A stretch of 64,000 nt of DNA from Aggregatibacter segnis (GTDB taxonomy: Bacteria > Pseudomonadota > Gammaproteobacteria > Enterobacterales > Pasteurellaceae), in contig NZ_NRCW01000009.1 of assembly GCF_003130075.1 (NCBI RefSeq), forward strand, positions 1-64,000, given 5' to 3'. The translations under genes and the position numbers were made by a program. Each line of letters starts with the position of its first letter. Positions within the stretch are counted from its first letter, which is position 1. A model generated the notes under the pieces. It saw only the letters and a list, made by a program, of their open reading frames with translations. It made no database searches and was not told the DNA's origin. This document shows positions 38,520 through 46,619 of the stretch, piece after piece.

Positions 38520-38900
38520 TCAACGGTGGGGCGTAAATCTCGCCTTTGCCGGCATACGTTCTTGAATACGTGCGCGGTTGAGCGCGAGGGCTGCTTCTGT
38601 GGGTTCGTAATCGAGCCATAAAGCGGGATCTTGCGACAACTCTTCGTTCCAAATGTACTGGACGTTAAAGCCACGTGCTTTGCATTCGGCATGCAGAAGA
38701 TCGTAGCGTTTTTTCAAAAAAGCCATTTTGTTGAAGAAGAAACGAACGTGGCCTTCGCCTAGTTTGTACTCTGCCGGTTGTCCTTTTAAATGATATTTGC
38801 CTTTGGCGACGGCATTGGGAATGCGGGTGAGCTCGCGGTGTTCGGCGAGTAAATGTTGATCGCACAATTCGGCAGGTGGCACCAGGTTGATTCGGGTCAT
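38520..38900 (-). CDS. Pyrimidine dimer DNA glycosylase, T4 endonuclease V (DenV) family
   Basis: Cuts the glycosyl bond at UV-induced pyrimidine dimers and nicks the resulting abasic site. The 126-residue protein aligns from memory with T4 DenV. It begins MTRINL, keeps the catalytic Thr2 (N-terminal amine nucleophile after Met removal) and Glu23 in AEHREL, plus Arg3, Arg22 and Arg26. The GEGHVRFFFNK and KARGFN segments also match. It is slightly shorter than T4 DenV (138). No phage genes are adjacent, so it appears to be a settled chromosomal gene. Confidence 0.88.
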   Translation of the reverse strand: MTRINLVPPAELCDQHLLAEHRELTRIPNAVAKGKYHLKGQPAEYKLGEGHVRFFFNKMAFLKKRYDLLHAECKARGFNVQYIWNEELSQDPALWLDYEPTEAALALNRARIQERMPAKARFTPHR

Positions 38901-38991
38901 GTTTTCTCTATAACGTTAAAAATGATGCGTCATACTAGAAGAAATCGGTGATATCGTCCAATGCCTTTTTTATTGGCATCCATAAAAGTAT

Positions 38992-39032
38992 AAAGTGCGG
39001 TCAAAAAGTAACGTGTTTTTTGACCGCACTTT
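38992..39032. terminator. USS inverted pair downstream of the patatin-like gene
   Basis: A 16-bp stem AAAGTGCGGTCAAAAA/TTTTTGACCGCACTTT (38992-39007 with 39017-39032). It lies 12 bases beyond the stop codon of the patatin-like gene on the minus strand. Confidence 0.75.
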
Positions 39033-39043
39033 GGTTTTTTTGA

Positions 39044-40408
39044 TTATTGCAACGCTTTTAATGCTTTGCGGTATTCTTTTGATTGTTGCAATAAAATTTT
39101 AGCGGCTTCACGCAGTTTATCCACATCAGATTCCGGCAAATAGAAAGAGGTACCGATGTTGAGTACATCGTTTTTCAGCTGCCCTTCTGGTAGGTTTTTC
39201 AAACTTAAATTCACAAAATAAATCTTAATTTTTACGTCTTTTTTACGCTTAGCATAAGCGTTCCATTGTTCGGCAAATTTTTGTGAATATTTCACCGTAG
39301 ATTCCGTGGTTTTATCAATCGGAACGTTTATGACCGTGTTCACCACTTCTTTGATGCCCGGTACGTCGGCGGATTTATCAATGTGGCTGGTACGCTCGTT
39401 TTGTGCGTTGACGTTGACCACCACAATATTGCGTAAATTGTAGTGTTTAAGCTCAGCATATAATTTGCGCATGCTGAGTAAATTCGACACATCCAATAAA
39501 CTGGCTAGGCCAAGATTGTCTGTTAAGCCACCGTCAACCAGATGTAAATACGGTCTTTCCGCACTGTTTTGGTAACGAGCAACACGTTTTTTCATGGCTT
39601 CAAAATTGCTCAACAACAGACGATTTTTCGATTGTGTGAGCATCAGTAAGTCTTTCTTGCTTTCTGCATGGCAGGTGCCGCCGTGATTGTTTTGTGTGAT
39701 TGGCGAGAAAATTAGCGGCACAGCACTGGAGGCGGCCACTGCACGGGCGATTTCAACATCATTGAGATCCACGCAAAGCCAATCAAAGAAATCTTGTGTG
39801 AAGGAAATTTTTTGCTCCGCGGTCATGTCGGTGGCGTTAATGACGGCAAAGGGCCCTTTACGTTGTTCAAGGTCGGCAAATTTTTTCCTACCGTACAACG
39901 CAAGATTCAGCTGCTCTTGCAACAAATCGCTGCGCCCGAATTGTGGGGAGGTAAGACGAGGTACGTTGCTCATGGAAAAGACTTCATTAATGACTTTTTT
40001 CTGGAAATTCTTTTTCAAAAAGGACTCATTAAATTTCGGAATAATGTCTTGTCCTTCTAGCGCAAAATACGCGGCAAGTACGGAGCCACCCGAAACGCCA
40101 TACACTACGTCAATATTTTGTAACAAGGTATTGCCTTTTTCTGTTGGGCGTATTGTTGCATGTTGGAACTGTTCTAACACACCGTAACCTAAGGAGGCTG
40201 CCCGTGAACCACCGCCGGAAAAGGCGACAATGACCAAATTTTCTTTTTGCAACGCCTGTTGCATGGCATTTTCTAAACGATAGCCTTTTTCCGGCTCAAT
40301 TTGTTCAATGGTTTTGGTGGGGTGATAAATAATGGAATGGCATGCGGTAAGTAAAGCAAGGCTGCCAGCAAGTAAGGTACATTTGAAAGGAAAGTGAAGG
40401 TGTTTCAT
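39044..40408 (-). CDS. Patatin-like phospholipase lipoprotein
   Basis: A predicted lipid acyl hydrolase of 454 residues. The signal peptide ends at lipidated Cys23 (LLTAC), so it is membrane-anchored and probably periplasmic or outer membrane. Patatin motifs are the oxyanion loop SGGGSRAASLG, the nucleophile serine in GVSGGS and the catalytic Asp in DGGLTDNLG. The frame extends 72 codons upstream, but those residues lack a signal sequence and the ATG at 40408 has an AGGGAT site. The physiological lipid is unknown. Confidence 0.85.
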   Translation of the reverse strand: MKHLHFPFKCTLLAGSLALLTACHSIIYHPTKTIEQIEPEKGYRLENAMQQALQKENLVIVAFSGGGSRAASLGYGVLEQFQHATIRPTEKGNTLLQNIDVVYGVSGGSVLAAYFALEGQDIIPKFNESFLKKNFQKKVINEVFSMSNVPRLTSPQFGRSDLLQEQLNLALYGRKKFADLEQRKGPFAVINATDMTAEQKISFTQDFFDWLCVDLNDVEIARAVAASSAVPLIFSPITQNNHGGTCHAESKKDLLMLTQSKNRLLLSNFEAMKKRVARYQNSAERPYLHLVDGGLTDNLGLASLLDVSNLLSMRKLYAELKHYNLRNIVVVNVNAQNERTSHIDKSADVPGIKEVVNTVINVPIDKTTESTVKYSQKFAEQWNAYAKRKKDVKIKIYFVNLSLKNLPEGQLKNDVLNIGTSFYLPESDVDKLREAAKILLQQSKEYRKALKALQ

Positions 40409-40725
40409 AACAATATCCCTTTGCTGTAATTGGATAATTTTTATTCTACAACGCTTATAAGCAAGGGAAAAGGGTGGTTGATCACACATCATGGATTTTG
40501 CCCGTTGGTTACGCCATTGAGTCAGCCTAAGTGCAGTAAGAATCTGCAACGTTTTACATAAAAATACGCCGAAAAACCACCGCACTTTATTCTGTAAAAA
40601 TTCATTGTGTTTGCCCGAAAGCACGGGACAAGCGTTTAAAATCTGCTATACTGCCCGCCGAGTTTTTACTCAGTTCCTTTATGAAAATTAACCACTCGCT
40701 ATTGTTAGCTTTGGAGGACAATAAA

Positions 40726-41772
40726 TTGAAAAATTTGTTTGCAAAAACGCTTAAAACCCTCGGCTTGACGCTGACTCTCCTTTCCACCACCGCCTTTGCG
40801 CAAGAAAAACTGTACGTTTATAACTGGACCGATTATGTTCCTTCCAGTCTTGTTGCTGAATTTACCAAAGAAACCGGTATTGAAGTGATTTATTCCACCT
40901 TTGAAAGCAACGAAGAAATGTATGCCAAACTTAAACTGATTTCTGATAACGCCGGTTATGACTTGGTATTCCCGTCTAGCTATTATGTGAACAAAATGGC
41001 GAAAGACGGCATGTTGCAAAAGCTCGATCACAGTAAGTTAAGCAATTTCAAACAAATTCCGGACAATTTATTGCATAAAGACTTCGACCCGAACAATGAT
41101 TATTCCTTGCCTTATGTTTACGGCTTGACCGGTCTTGCGGTGAACTCGGAAGACATTGACCCGAGCACCATCACCAGCTGGGCAGATTTATGGAAACCGG
41201 AATATAAAGGCAAAGTGTTGCTGACCAGTGATGCGCGTGAAGTGTTTCATATTGCGTTGTTGTTAGACGGCAAATCACCGAATACTACTAACGAAGAAGA
41301 GATTAAAGCAGCTTATGAACGTTTGGTGAAACTTCTGCCAAATGTGGCGGTGTTTAACTCCGATTCGCCGGAATTGCCTTACGTGCAAGGCGAAGTGTCA
41401 TTGGGCATGATTTGGAACGGTTCCGGTTATTTAGCGCATAAAGAAAACGACAAAATTGCTTTTGTGTATCCGAAAGAAGGCGCGATTTTCTGGATGGATA
41501 ACTACGCGATTCCAAAAAGCGCAAAAAATGTCGAAAATGCCTACAAATTCATCGACTTCTTATTACGTCCTGAAAATGCCAAAGTGGTATTGGAACGATT
41601 GGGTTATTCTATGCCAAATAATGGCGTGAAAGCCTTGTTGGATCCGGCAATGGCGGAAAATCCAACTTTATTCCCACCGGCTGAAGAAGTGGAAAAAGGC
41701 ATTATCCAAAGTGATGTGGGCGAAGCGGTAGATATTTATGAAAAATATTGGAATCAATTAAAAACCAATTAA
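40726..41772 (+). CDS. potD: Spermidine/putrescine-binding periplasmic protein
   Basis: Periplasmic substrate-binding protein of a polyamine ABC importer. From a TTG at 40726 it is 348 residues with a signal peptide cleaved near TTAFAQE. Family features include [47 protein letters not shown] and [10 protein letters not shown]. The TTG is chosen because GGAGG lies eight bases upstream and it gives a normal signal peptide. An ATG at 40681 would add 15 residues but has no ribosome site. No potABC genes are nearby. Confidence 0.85.
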   Translation: MKNLFAKTLKTLGLTLTLLSTTAFAQEKLYVYNWTDYVPSSLVAEFTKETGIEVIYSTFESNEEMYAKLKLISDNAGYDLVFPSSYYVNKMAKDGMLQKLDHSKLSNFKQIPDNLLHKDFDPNNDYSLPYVYGLTGLAVNSEDIDPSTITSWADLWKPEYKGKVLLTSDAREVFHIALLLDGKSPNTTNEEEIKAAYERLVKLLPNVAVFNSDSPELPYVQGEVSLGMIWNGSGYLAHKENDKIAFVYPKEGAIFWMDNYAIPKSAKNVENAYKFIDFLLRPENAKVVLERLGYSMPNNGVKALLDPAMAENPTLFPPAEEVEKGIIQSDVGEAVDIYEKYWNQLKTN

Positions 41773-41797
41773 TTTCTATTCTGCGAATAAATACATG

Positions 41798-41838
41798 AAA
41801 AACGACCCGCACTTTATATGTAAGTGCGGGTCGTTTTT
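41798..41838 (+). terminator. Terminator after potD with altered USS arms
   Basis: A 17-bp stem with a seven-base loop and a T run. The arms read AAGTGCGGG and its complement, one base away from the uptake core, with both arms changed together so pairing is kept. Confidence 0.9.
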
Positions 41839-41934
41839 TACTTAAGCCATCAAATGATAAAAATCCATAGAATTAACATTTATTTTACAAGATGAAACCT
41901 ATTGATTTCATTACGTAAGAACACGTCTTAAAAG

Positions 41935-41963
41935 TTGCTTTCTGGGCTAAGTGGGGGTATATT
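41935..41963 (+). promoter_or_regulatory. Predicted promoter of tal
   Basis: TTGCTT (41935-41940) and TATATT (41958-41963) with a 17-base spacer, giving a start near 41970 and a leader of about 77 bases. Confidence 0.55.
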
Positions 41964-41987
41964 TCTCGTACTTTTTGGCTATGCGCA

Positions 41988-42001
41988 AAGATAGCTATCT
42001 T
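41988..42001. promoter_or_regulatory. 14-base perfect palindrome in the tal leader
   Basis: AAGATAGCTATCTT is a perfect palindrome about 20 bases past the predicted start site and 46 bases before the tal ATG. Its position fits an operator, but I recognise no consensus. Confidence 0.4.
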
Positions 42002-42046
42002 AACGATTCAACTCGTTTTTCCACCCTCCAAATAAAGGAATACATT

Positions 42047-43000
42047 ATGACTAACCAGTTAGATTCTCTTCGCGAACTTACCGTTGTTGTTGCCGATACC
42101 GGTGACATTGATGCCATTCGTCAATATAAACCTGAAGATGCTACGACGAATCCATCCTTGATTTTGAGTGCGGCAGCGTTACCTCAGTATGCGCCATTGA
42201 TTGATGAAGCGATTGCTTACGGTAAACAACAAAGTCAGGATAAAGCACAGCAACTTGTTGATGCGGAAGATAAATTGGCGGTCAACATTGGTTTGGAAAT
42301 CTTAAAATTAGTCCCTGGCCGTGTTTCTACTGAAGTGGATGCGCGTCTTTCTTATGACACCGATGCAACAGTGGCGAAAGCAAGAAAACTGATTGCGCTA
42401 TATGAAGCGGCAGGCATTAATAAAAATCGTATTTTGATTAAAATCGCCTCTACATGGCAAGGTATCCGTGCTGCAGAAATCTTAGAAAAAGAAGGTATCA
42501 ACTGTAACCTGACATTATTATTCTCTGAAGCGCAAGCACGTGCTTGTGCAGAAGCGGGCGTTTATTTGATCTCGCCATTTGTGGGCCGCATTTTAGACTG
42601 GTACAAAGCTAACACCGATAAAAAAGAATACGCACCGGCAGAAGATCCGGGCGTGATTTCTGTGACCAAAATTTACAATTACTACAAACAATATGGCTAC
42701 AAAACGGTAGTGATGGGCGCAAGTTTCCGTAACGTGGGCGAAATCATTGAATTAGCCGGTTGCGACCGTTTAACCATTGCTCCGCCGTTATTAAAAACCT
42801 TACATGAAACCCCAAATGCCGTGGTGAGAAAACTGGCTTTCCAAGGCGAAGTACAAGTCAAACCGCAACCATTAACCGAAGCGGAATTCTATTGGCAACA
42901 TAACAGCGATGCTATGGCAGTGGAAAAACTGGCGGAGGGTATTCGTAAATTTGCCGTTGACCAAGGCAAATTAGAAGAGATGTTACTGTCTAAATGGTAA
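42047..43000 (+). CDS. tal: Transaldolase
   Basis: Non-oxidative pentose phosphate enzyme that transfers a dihydroxyacetone unit from sedoheptulose 7-phosphate to glyceraldehyde 3-phosphate. The 317-residue length is normal for TalB. The Schiff-base lysine lies in [13 protein letters not shown] (about residue 132), and ATTNPSLI is near the start. An AAAGGAA site supports the ATG at 42047 over an upstream in-frame start. The next gene is transketolase, its pathway partner. Confidence 0.96.
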   Translation: MTNQLDSLRELTVVVADTGDIDAIRQYKPEDATTNPSLILSAAALPQYAPLIDEAIAYGKQQSQDKAQQLVDAEDKLAVNIGLEILKLVPGRVSTEVDARLSYDTDATVAKARKLIALYEAAGINKNRILIKIASTWQGIRAAEILEKEGINCNLTLLFSEAQARACAEAGVYLISPFVGRILDWYKANTDKKEYAPAEDPGVISVTKIYNYYKQYGYKTVVMGASFRNVGEIIELAGCDRLTIAPPLLKTLHETPNAVVRKLAFQGEVQVKPQPLTEAEFYWQHNSDAMAVEKLAEGIRKFAVDQGKLEEMLLSKW

Positions 43001-43024
43001 TGGTTTATTAGTTATGTATTAAGC

Positions 43025-43082
43025 AAAAGTGCGGTGGAAATTTTCCGTGTTTAAAAACGCCGAAAAATCTGACCGCACTTTT
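43025..43082. repeat. USS inverted pair between tal and tkt
   Basis: AAAAGTGCGGT (43025-43035) and ACCGCACTTTT (43072-43082) face each other across a 36-base loop. The loop contains a smaller GGAAA/TTTCC repeat. It may act as a weak terminator or uptake site. Confidence 0.5.
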
Positions 43083-43129
43083 TTATGAGCACACCCTATT
43101 TTGTCAATTCATCTCAATCAGGAGGCACA

Positions 43130-45127
43130 ATGTCAACTCGTCAACAACTCGCCAATGCCATTCGTTTTTTAAGTATGGACTCGGTGCAAAAAGCCAAATC
43201 CGGTCACCCGGGCGCACCGATGGGCATGGCGGATATCGCAGAAGTATTATGGCGTGATTTTTTACATCACAACCCAACCAACCCGCAATGGGCTAACCGT
43301 GACCGCTTCGTGCTATCTAACGGCCACGGTTCCATGCTGATTTACAGCTTGTTGCATTTAAGCGGTTACGATGTATCCATTGAAGATTTAAAACAATTCC
43401 GTCAATTACATTCCAAAACTCCGGGACACCCTGAATTTGGTTACACACCGGGCGTTGAAACCACTACAGGCCCACTAGGTCAAGGCATCACCAACGCAGT
43501 CGGTATGGCGATTGCAGAGAAAACGTTGGCAGGTCAATTTAACCGTGAAGGTCATAACATCGTGGATCACTACACCTATGTTTTCTTGGGCGATGGCTGT
43601 TTAATGGAAGGGATTTCCCACGAGGCTTGTTCTTTAGCAGGTACCTTGGGCTTAGGTAAATTAATTGCCTTCTACGATGACAATAACATTTCTATCGATG
43701 GTCATGTTGACGGTTGGTTTACCGATGACACACAAAAACGCTTCGAAGCTTACGGCTGGCAAGTGATTCCGGCAATCGACGGTCACAACCCGGCACAAAT
43801 CATTGAGGCGATCAAACAAGCGCAAGCGGAAATCAATAAACCGACCTTAATTATTTGTAAAACCATTATCGGTTTCGGTTCTCCGAATAAATCCAACTCT
43901 CACGATTGCCACGGTGCGCCATTAGGTGATGAAGAAATCGCATTAACCCGTAAAGCACTAAACTGGGATTTCGCACCGTTTGAGATCCCGGCTGATATTT
44001 ATGCACAATGGGATGCAAAAGCGAAAGGCGCAGAGCTAGAAAAAGCATGGCATGAAAAATTTGCTGCTTATGCAAAAGCCTATCCGGAATTAGCTGCTGA
44101 ATTTACCCGTCGCATGGAGAAAAACCTTCCGGCAGATTGGGCAAAAGAATCTCAGGCGTTCATTGACCATTTACAAGCGAACCCGGCAAGCATTGCAAGC
44201 CGTAAAGCATCACAAAATGCTATTGAAGCTTATGCAAAAGTGTTACCGGAATTACTTGGTGGTTCTGCCGACTTGGCAAGCTCCAACCTCACCCTTTGGT
44301 CCGGCTCTAAACCGATTCGCGCGACTCAAAATGTAGATGGTAACTACCTCAACTATGGCGTACGCGAGTTCGGTATGGCGGCAATCATGAACGGTATCGC
44401 GCTTCATGGCGGTTTCATCCCTTATGGCGCAACGTTCCTCATGTTCATGGAATACGCTCACAACGCGATTCGCATGGCAGCCTTAATGAAACAACGCAGC
44501 TTGTTCGTGTTCACCCATGATTCCATCGGTTTAGGCGAAGATGGTCCAACCCATCAACCGGTTGAACAAACCTCCGCATTGCGTTTAATCCCGAACTTGA
44601 ACACATGGCGCCCTTGCGACCAAGTAGAATCTGCCATTGCTTGGAAAGCGGCGATTGAAAGAACCGATGGCCCAAGTGCATTAATTTTCACCCGTCAAAA
44701 CTTGGCACAAATGGACCGCACTTCTGAGCAATTAGCTAACATAGCGCGCGGTGCTTATGTGTTAAAAGACTGCGCCGGCACGCCGGATCTGATTTTCATT
44801 GCGACCGGTTCTGAAGTGGAATTGGCAGTGAAAGCCGCAGAACAATTAACGGCAGAAGGCAAAAAAATCCGTGTGGTTTCTATGCCAAGTACGAACGTGT
44901 TCGACAAACAGGACGAGGCTTATCGCGAAGCCGTATTGCCAAGCGCGGTGACTAAACGTGTTGCTGTTGAAGCGGGCATTGCCGACTTCTGGTACAAATA
45001 CGTCGGTTTCAACGGTCGTATCGTTGGTATGAACAGCTTCGGTGAATCCGCACCGGCAGACCAATTGTTCAAACTCTTTGGCTTCACGGTGGATAATGTG
45101 GTCGCGAAAGCGAAAGAAATTCTTTAA
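43130..45127 (+). CDS. tkt: Transketolase
   Basis: Thiamine diphosphate enzyme moving two-carbon units between pentose phosphate sugars. The 665-residue product has [17 protein letters not shown] near the N-terminus and the TPP/metal motif [13 protein letters not shown] (about residues 155-167). The central pyrimidine domain includes [16 protein letters not shown] (about 468-483). AGGAGG lies upstream of the ATG at 43130; an upstream frame extension of 15 codons overlaps an uptake-signal repeat and is not used. Confidence 0.97.
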   Translation: MSTRQQLANAIRFLSMDSVQKAKSGHPGAPMGMADIAEVLWRDFLHHNPTNPQWANRDRFVLSNGHGSMLIYSLLHLSGYDVSIEDLKQFRQLHSKTPGHPEFGYTPGVETTTGPLGQGITNAVGMAIAEKTLAGQFNREGHNIVDHYTYVFLGDGCLMEGISHEACSLAGTLGLGKLIAFYDDNNISIDGHVDGWFTDDTQKRFEAYGWQVIPAIDGHNPAQIIEAIKQAQAEINKPTLIICKTIIGFGSPNKSNSHDCHGAPLGDEEIALTRKALNWDFAPFEIPADIYAQWDAKAKGAELEKAWHEKFAAYAKAYPELAAEFTRRMEKNLPADWAKESQAFIDHLQANPASIASRKASQNAIEAYAKVLPELLGGSADLASSNLTLWSGSKPIRATQNVDGNYLNYGVREFGMAAIMNGIALHGGFIPYGATFLMFMEYAHNAIRMAALMKQRSLFVFTHDSIGLGEDGPTHQPVEQTSALRLIPNLNTWRPCDQVESAIAWKAAIERTDGPSALIFTRQNLAQMDRTSEQLANIARGAYVLKDCAGTPDLIFIATGSEVELAVKAAEQLTAEGKKIRVVSMPSTNVFDKQDEAYREAVLPSAVTKRVAVEAGIADFWYKYVGFNGRIVGMNSFGESAPADQLFKLFGFTVDNVVAKAKEIL

Positions 45128-45147
45128 TTTCAGACCGCACTTTAAAC

Positions 45148-45178
45148 AAAAAACCACCTCTGTATGAGGTGGTTTTTT
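45148..45178. terminator. Terminator between tkt and yagU
   Basis: A 13-bp stem AAAAAACCACCTC/GAGGTGGTTTTTT (45148-45160 with 45166-45178) and a five-base loop, between convergent genes. Confidence 0.88.
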
Positions 45179-45189
45179 ATTTATTTCAA

Positions 45190-45813
45190 TTAACGATACG
45201 ATTGATTTAACGGTACTTCGGGATCCGGTTCGTGAGTCATGCGGTTACGTAGATCACGACGAATAAGCTCAATGCTCCAGAACCAGAAGATATGACCGAC
45301 CAATTCAGAAATATGCTCATACCAAGGCCAGTCTGCTACAGGTGGCGTTAAACCAAGTAATGGGAACGTAATGTAGTGCACGCCGATATCGCAAATGATA
45401 CCGAACAGAATACCTTGCCATAATTTAATTTTTGGGAAACGCTCTGCTACGATACAGTAGAATAAAGCGAATACAATCGAGAAGGTGATATGGGTAACCC
45501 CGATCCAGTTAAACGCTTGGTCAGCGAAAGTAAATGCGGCTTCTGTTGGATCGATGCCTAAATAATCACGTAAGAAAACGTGCGGTGGATTCAAAAACGC
45601 ACGAGAACATACGGCAAGCGCTTGTTCTTGTGTGAAACCGCTAATGTCCACATTACAGGCGGCACTGAATAAATCGATTGGGCTACGCGGTGGGAACGGG
45701 TGCTCTGCGCCCCATTTTACGAACGCGGAAATGACCCCGGCAATCACCGCAATGAAAGCCGCTAAACCATAGCGACGACGAGACGGATCTGTTTGTACAA
45801 AGAGTCCTGACAT
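45190..45813 (-). CDS. yagU: YagU family inner membrane protein
   Basis: A 207-residue DUF1440 membrane protein with about four helices. It closely resembles E. coli YagU along its length: [18 protein letters not shown] at the N-terminus, [28 protein letters not shown], and the C-terminal [22 protein letters not shown]. YagU has been linked to acid resistance in E. coli; the mechanism is unknown. Confidence 0.9.
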   Translation of the reverse strand: MSGLFVQTDPSRRRYGLAAFIAVIAGVISAFVKWGAEHPFPPRSPIDLFSAACNVDISGFTQEQALAVCSRAFLNPPHVFLRDYLGIDPTEAAFTFADQAFNWIGVTHITFSIVFALFYCIVAERFPKIKLWQGILFGIICDIGVHYITFPLLGLTPPVADWPWYEHISELVGHIFWFWSIELIRRDLRNRMTHEPDPEVPLNQSYR

Positions 45814-45993
45814 AATATGCTCTCCAAATTAATTTAAATGATGTACCCTACTTTTATTCGAATAAATGAAATAAAAGTGCGGTAGATCTTTCAAGATTTT
45901 TATATTGCCGTCAAGTTTTATTACTTCAAAAGAGGTATGTAACACTCCTTTTGAGGTTGAAATTTTAGATTAAATGCATTGAGGTGATGTCAT

Positions 45994-46554
45994 ATGATAA
46001 AACGTTGTGCTTGGTCGGAGGAGTTGCCAATTTATCGAGATTATCACGATAACGAATGGGGCAAGCCACAATTTGATGAGCAGAAATTATTTGAAAAGCT
46101 CTGTTTGGAAGGGCAGCAAGCGGGGTTGTCTTGGATTACGATTTTGAAAAGGCGAGAAAATTACCGAAACGCTTTTTTTCACTTTGATCCGGAAAAAGTT
46201 GCCCAAATGACGGCTGAGGACATTGATCAATGTATGCAAAATCCGGGATTGATTCGTTACCGAGCAAAGCTAGAAGCCATTGTTAAAAATGCGCAGGCAT
46301 TTCTTGCCATGAAAAAGTGCGGTGAGAATTTCAGTGATTTTATTTGGTCTTTTGTGAACCATCAGCCGCAAATGAATAATGTCCCCGAGGTTTCTGTGGT
46401 GCCGGCACAAACGCCGACGTCTATTGAAATGTCGAACGCCTTAAAAAAACGTGGTTTTGTGTTTGTCGGTCCAACCACCTGCTATGCCTTTATGCAATCC
46501 ATGGGATTGGTGAATGATCACTGGAATCAATGCCACTGTAAATCGCCGGATTAA
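45994..46554 (+). CDS. tag: DNA-3-methyladenine glycosylase I
   Basis: Removes 3-methyladenine from alkylated DNA. The 186-residue product has the zinc ligands expected for Tag (Cys5, His18 region and the C-terminal HWNQCHC). The core motifs are LCLEGQQAGLSWITILKRREN and FVGPTTCYAFMQSMGLVNDH. Its GAGG-type site precedes the ATG. Confidence 0.95.
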   Translation: MIKRCAWSEELPIYRDYHDNEWGKPQFDEQKLFEKLCLEGQQAGLSWITILKRRENYRNAFFHFDPEKVAQMTAEDIDQCMQNPGLIRYRAKLEAIVKNAQAFLAMKKCGENFSDFIWSFVNHQPQMNNVPEVSVVPAQTPTSIEMSNALKKRGFVFVGPTTCYAFMQSMGLVNDHWNQCHCKSPD

Positions 46555-46619
46555 ACAGTGCGATCCCCCTTATTTTCCCGTATAATCACGCCATTATTTG
46601 GCTAGAAAATGGTTGTCCA

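Noticed and set aside
38404-38692. Two overlapping minus-strand frames downstream of and inside the DenV-like gene
   Set aside because: They overlap the well-supported glycosylase gene in other frames and have no recognisable features.
38520-38900. DenV homologue taken as evidence of a prophage
   Set aside because: No integrase, structural or lysis genes are near; flanking genes are ordinary chromosomal genes.
39687-40187. 166-codon open frame antisense to the patatin-like gene
   Set aside because: The opposite strand encodes an intact lipoprotein with all patatin motifs; this frame has no domain or ribosome site.
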